DNA of 11,073 bases, taken from positions 1 through 11,073 of the forward strand of contig QNZW01000041.1 in the NCBI GenBank assembly GCA_003978375.1, written 5' to 3'. The notes under the pieces were generated by a model. The model saw nothing but the letters and a program-made list of their open reading frames with translations. It was not told the origin of the DNA and ran no database searches. Source of the DNA: Sulfurovum sp. GTDB lineage: Bacteria > Campylobacterota > Campylobacteria > Campylobacterales > Sulfurovaceae. Made by a program: the position numbers and the translations under genes. Of this stretch, positions 9,506 to 11,073 are shown piece after piece (the stretch's first letter is position 1; the number at the start of each line of letters is the position of its first letter).

Positions 9506-9886
9506 ATGGAAAGGTTACACGTTTTAGAAAAAGTAAAACAAAGAAAAGAGAAAATAGGCTTGACCCTAGACAATATCTCTAAACTTTCACAACTTGGGAA
9601 CAGGACTGTTACAAGATTTTTTTCTGGTGAAGATGTAAAACTTAGTACCCTTGAAAAGATAACCACTGTTATGGGACTAGATTTTGCAGGGAATGAGACA
9701 GTAGATATAAAGACACTCAAAGAAAGTAGAGCTAAAGAAAAGGCTCTATATATTGTCTCTTTAGTACAAGATACATCCGCCCTTGAAATGCAAGGGCTAG
9801 AGAGTGAAGCATTACAATCACTTATGGAAGATACAAAAGAACAGTTTTTAACTGGTGCATATCAAAAAAATTTATGGGCTAGCTAA
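9506..9886 (+). CDS. HTH protein, mobile mystery protein A-like; probable antitoxin/regulator of the Fic partner
   Basis: A 126-residue protein. Residues about 18-58 (from LTLDNISKLSQLGNRTVTRF to TLEKITTVMGLD) form a helix-turn-helix of the Xre/Cro type. The C-terminal half (about 72-124) is helical. It matches the pattern I recall for mobile mystery protein A and related Fic-linked regulators: RAKEKALYIVSLVQDTSALE, then QGL, an acidic helix, and a final N-L-W. Residues 90-94, T-S-A-L-E, fit the first five positions of the Fic-inhibitory motif [S/T]-x-x-x-E-[G/N], with Met95 at the sixth. The likely role is DNA-binding autoregulator and inhibitor of the Fic protein 8 bases downstream. Family membership is judged from memory of the pattern. 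The inhibitory role is inference. Confidence 0.8.
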   Translation: MERLHVLEKVKQRKEKIGLTLDNISKLSQLGNRTVTRFFSGEDVKLSTLEKITTVMGLDFAGNETVDIKTLKESRAKEKALYIVSLVQDTSALEMQGLESEALQSLMEDTKEQFLTGAYQKNLWAS

Positions 9887-9894
9887 TAAAAAAT

Positions 9895-10494
9895 ATGAAA
9901 GACAGTACAAAAATTGCAGATGCAACACCATTAGATGATATTTCAGGTTTAAAGCTTGATACATCTAAACCCTACACTATGGAAGAGATATACTTTTTTG
10001 AAGCCAAAAACATTACAATGGCTACATTAAAATATCTCTCTTTAGTACCTGATAAAAAGTTAGCACCTTTTAGCTTTGAATGGCTTTTACTACTTCATCA
10101 AGAGATGTTTGGTGACGTGTGGGAATGGGCAGGGAAATTGAGACAAGCAGAACTTAGTATAGGAGTTAAAGCTTATCTTGTCAGTACAGAGATCAAAAAA
10201 CTTGTAGATGATGTAAAATATTGGGAGCAAAACAAGAGTTTTGATGTGGTAGAGATAGCCGCACGTTTACATCATAGAGCAGTACAAATACACCCTTTTT
10301 TAAATGGCAATGGTAGATGGAGCAGAATGTTAGCCAATATCTATCTCAAACAAAATGGGCTTTCGCCTACTAGATGGAATGAAAATCTATTATCAAAAGA
10401 GAATTTACATAGGGATGATTATATCAAGGCTTTGAAACAAGCAGATGATGGAAAATATAGAGATTTGATAAAATTACAAGCAAATACAATTTAG
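9895..10494 (+). CDS. Fic-domain protein, mobile mystery protein B-like; probable AMPylating toxin or effector
   Basis: A 199-residue Fic/Doc-family protein. The N-terminal DATPLDDISGLKLD (9-22) matches the GATPLD-type opening of mobile mystery protein B. The core has LLHQEMFGDVWEWAGKLR (66-83), typical of Fic helices, then a flap-like KAYLVSTEIKKL (92-103). The active-site loop HPFLNGNGRWSR (133-144) has catalytic His133, and Arg141 and Arg144. Fic enzymes usually transfer AMP from ATP to target proteins. The usual motif is HPFx[D/E]GN, but here Asn137 occupies the acidic Mg-binding place. The ATG lies 8 bases after the HTH gene stop and has no clear Shine-Dalgarno sequence. It may therefore depend on translational coupling and be made in smaller amounts, as expected of a toxin. 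Its target and toxicity are unknown. Confidence 0.88.
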   Translation: MKDSTKIADATPLDDISGLKLDTSKPYTMEEIYFFEAKNITMATLKYLSLVPDKKLAPFSFEWLLLLHQEMFGDVWEWAGKLRQAELSIGVKAYLVSTEIKKLVDDVKYWEQNKSFDVVEIAARLHHRAVQIHPFLNGNGRWSRMLANIYLKQNGLSPTRWNENLLSKENLHRDDYIKALKQADDGKYRDLIKLQANTI

Positions 10495-10722
10495 AAAATC
10501 AAGAGTATATTTATCTTTATTTTTTTATGTTTTAGATACACTAAAATTACTATTAAGTCGATTTTTAAGATAATTAATAGCGCTTATGAGAGTTTGAGTT
10601 AGGAAGTGTTATTTTTTTTGTCAAAGTAGATATTTTAAAAAGAGATAAAATAACTATACTTACAAGATGACTGATAGATGACTAAAATTATTTTGAAAAT
10701 TCCGAAAGTCTCTCAAAGTTTT

Positions 10723-10777
10723 AGGGGTTTTATTGTGAATCTAGCATGTATGACCGGGAGGAGAGATTCAAACCCCT
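10723..10777. repeat. Long interrupted inverted repeat (14-bp stem with 6-base bulge)
   Basis: AGGGGTTT (10723-10730) and GAATCT (10737-10742) together pair perfectly with 10764-10777 (AGATTCAAACCCCT). The six bases TATTGT bulge out on the left side and a 21-base loop contains ACCGGGAGGAG. It could fold as an RNA hairpin or be a cruciform-type DNA site. Confidence 0.55.
10751..10777 (-). pseudogene. tRNA 3'-end-like segment (degenerate T-arm and acceptor), possible att scar
   Basis: Read on the minus strand, this resembles the last part of a tRNA. AGGGG-TTTGAAT-CTCTC looks like a T-arm and CTCCCGG like an acceptor strand, followed by TCA instead of an NCCA end. GGGGTTTGAATC differs by one base from the common GGGGTTCGAATC. 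The invariant C56 is T, and the T-stem has two G-U pairs and one A-C mismatch. No D-arm, anticodon arm or pairing 5' acceptor strand is found, so it is not an intact tRNA. It could be a remnant left by integration at a tRNA, or a coincidence. Confidence 0.3.
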
Positions 10778-10803
10778 TGGTTGGCTAGCAAAGAAATAGT
10801 CTT

Positions 10804-10824
10804 AATCCCCGTATTATAGGGATT
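10804..10824. repeat. Inverted repeat AATCCC / GGGATT
   Basis: Perfect 6-bp arms at 10804-10809 and 10819-10824 flank a 9-base loop. It is followed by TGTTAGGGTTTATTG, not a clean U-tract, so a terminator role is possible but weak. Confidence 0.4.
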
Positions 10825-10857
10825 TGTTAGGGTTTATTGTATCTAAAAAAATATAAA

Positions 10858-10901
10858 TGTCAGTAGATACTGGGCGTTACTTACTGACAATTTAGCTGAC
10901 A
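10858..10901. repeat. TGTCAGTA inverted repeat with a third half-site
   Basis: Arms TGTCAGTA (10858-10865) and TACTGACA (10882-10889) are perfectly complementary across 16 bases. CTGACA recurs at 10896-10901, in the same orientation as the right arm. The cluster sits 28 to 71 bases upstream of the -10 box of the edge gene. It may be an operator or a recombinase-binding site. Confidence 0.5.
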
Positions 10902-10925
10902 GAACATATTGCTATAAGAGGGTTT

Positions 10926-10934
10926 TGTTATACT
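10926..10934 (+). promoter_or_regulatory. Extended -10 promoter for the edge gene
   Basis: TGTTATACT combines an extended TGn element with TATACT at 10929-10934. This predicts a start near 10941, about 27 bases ahead of the ATG at 10968. No good -35 is visible at the standard distance, which fits an extended -10 promoter. Confidence 0.4.
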
Positions 10935-10967
10935 TTAAATCTAATACTGATTTAAGGAGATATAGCT

Positions 10968-11073
10968 ATGGGGAAAAAAATTTATAAATATATTGGACCA
11001 GAAATACTTGACCTAGCATTTTCTGATGAAGGTTCTGTTAATTTTAAATGTGAATACCCCATGAACTACAATG
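10968..11073 (+). CDS. N-terminus of a DUF2971-like protein (3' end outside window)
   Basis: The first 35 codons are open to the window edge. A strong AAGGAG ribosome-binding site lies 8 bases before the ATG. The translation begins MGKKIYKYIGPEILDLAF and continues through SVNFKCEYPMNYN. The pattern is Y-K-Y, then a helix, then a strand ending in P-x-x-[FY]-N. It resembles the opening of DUF2971 proteins, where a 'FNDPFE'-type segment follows. The biochemical role of DUF2971 is not established, and such genes are common in variable genomic regions. With so little sequence the family call is tentative, but a real gene start is well supported. Confidence 0.55.
   Translation, partial: MGKKIYKYIGPEILDLAFSDEGSVNFKCEYPMNYN

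Larger units (their letters stand above)
10495..10967. other. Gene-free region of 473 bases with several inverted repeats
   Basis: No convincing reading frame is seen on either strand. The left part (to about 10700) is very AT-rich. It contains a 7-bp inverted repeat CTATTAA/TTAATAG (10550-10556, 10574-10580), and I see no clear terminator for the Fic gene. The part from 10720 to 10905 is richer in G and C and densely structured, with the elements listed separately. The last 60 bases hold the promoter and ribosome-binding site of the edge gene. The composition change and nested repeats suggest a recombination junction or an unrecognised RNA or regulatory element. Confidence 0.6.

Noticed and set aside
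10741..10830. Intact tRNA gene on the minus strand
   Set aside because: No D-arm, anticodon arm or matching 5' acceptor strand is found in the expected distance, the invariant C56 is missing and the 3' end is not CCA. Only a possible relic is reported.

Overview
The window looks like chromosomal DNA of a low-GC member of Campylobacterota (Epsilonproteobacteria), probably a Sulfurovum/Sulfurimonas-type free-living bacterium. This is an inference. It rests on the tig-clpP-def cluster, which I recall in the same order in Helicobacter, on a nifS-nifU pair of the kind used as the housekeeping Fe-S assembly system in this phylum, and on the AT-rich base composition.

Layout. (1) Positions 1-1310, plus strand: the C-terminal part of a CusA-type copper/silver RND efflux pump. 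It overlaps by 4 bases a small cysteine-rich lipoprotein with a KCGAGKCG motif. (2) Positions 1332-3841, minus strand: tig (trigger factor), clpP and def (peptide deformylase), a cluster handling nascent-chain folding, proteolysis and N-terminal deformylation. (3) Positions 3932-7926, plus strand: mutY (adenine glycosylase), folE (GTP cyclohydrolase I), then nifS and nifU, the Fe-S desulfurase and scaffold pair. MutY and the NifU central domain both carry Fe-S cluster ligands. A perfect 15-bp hairpin overlaps the nifU stop codon. (4) Positions 7984-9345, minus strand: gdhA, NADP-type glutamate dehydrogenase, which converges on nifU. (5) Positions 9444-10494, plus strand: an accessory two-gene module of the 'mobile mystery protein A/B' type. 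It has a helix-turn-helix protein followed by a Fic-domain protein, driven by a recognisable promoter with a small dyad in its spacer. (6) Positions 10495-10967: 473 bases without a gene, holding several inverted repeats and a degenerate tRNA 3'-end-like segment on the minus strand. (7) Position 10968 to the window edge: the first 35 codons of a gene whose start resembles DUF2971 proteins.

Regions 1-4 are mostly ordinary housekeeping, apart from a MutY whose catalytic Asp position reads Glu. Regions 5-7 look like an accessory patch: a Fic/HTH pair with a toxin-antitoxin architecture, possible recombination scars and an edge gene of a family often seen in variable regions. The HTH protein carries a T-x-x-x-E motif that could be the Fic-inhibiting helix, and the Fic motif has Asn where an acidic metal-binding residue is usual. 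No integrase, transposase, CRISPR array, rRNA or intact tRNA is visible in the window.
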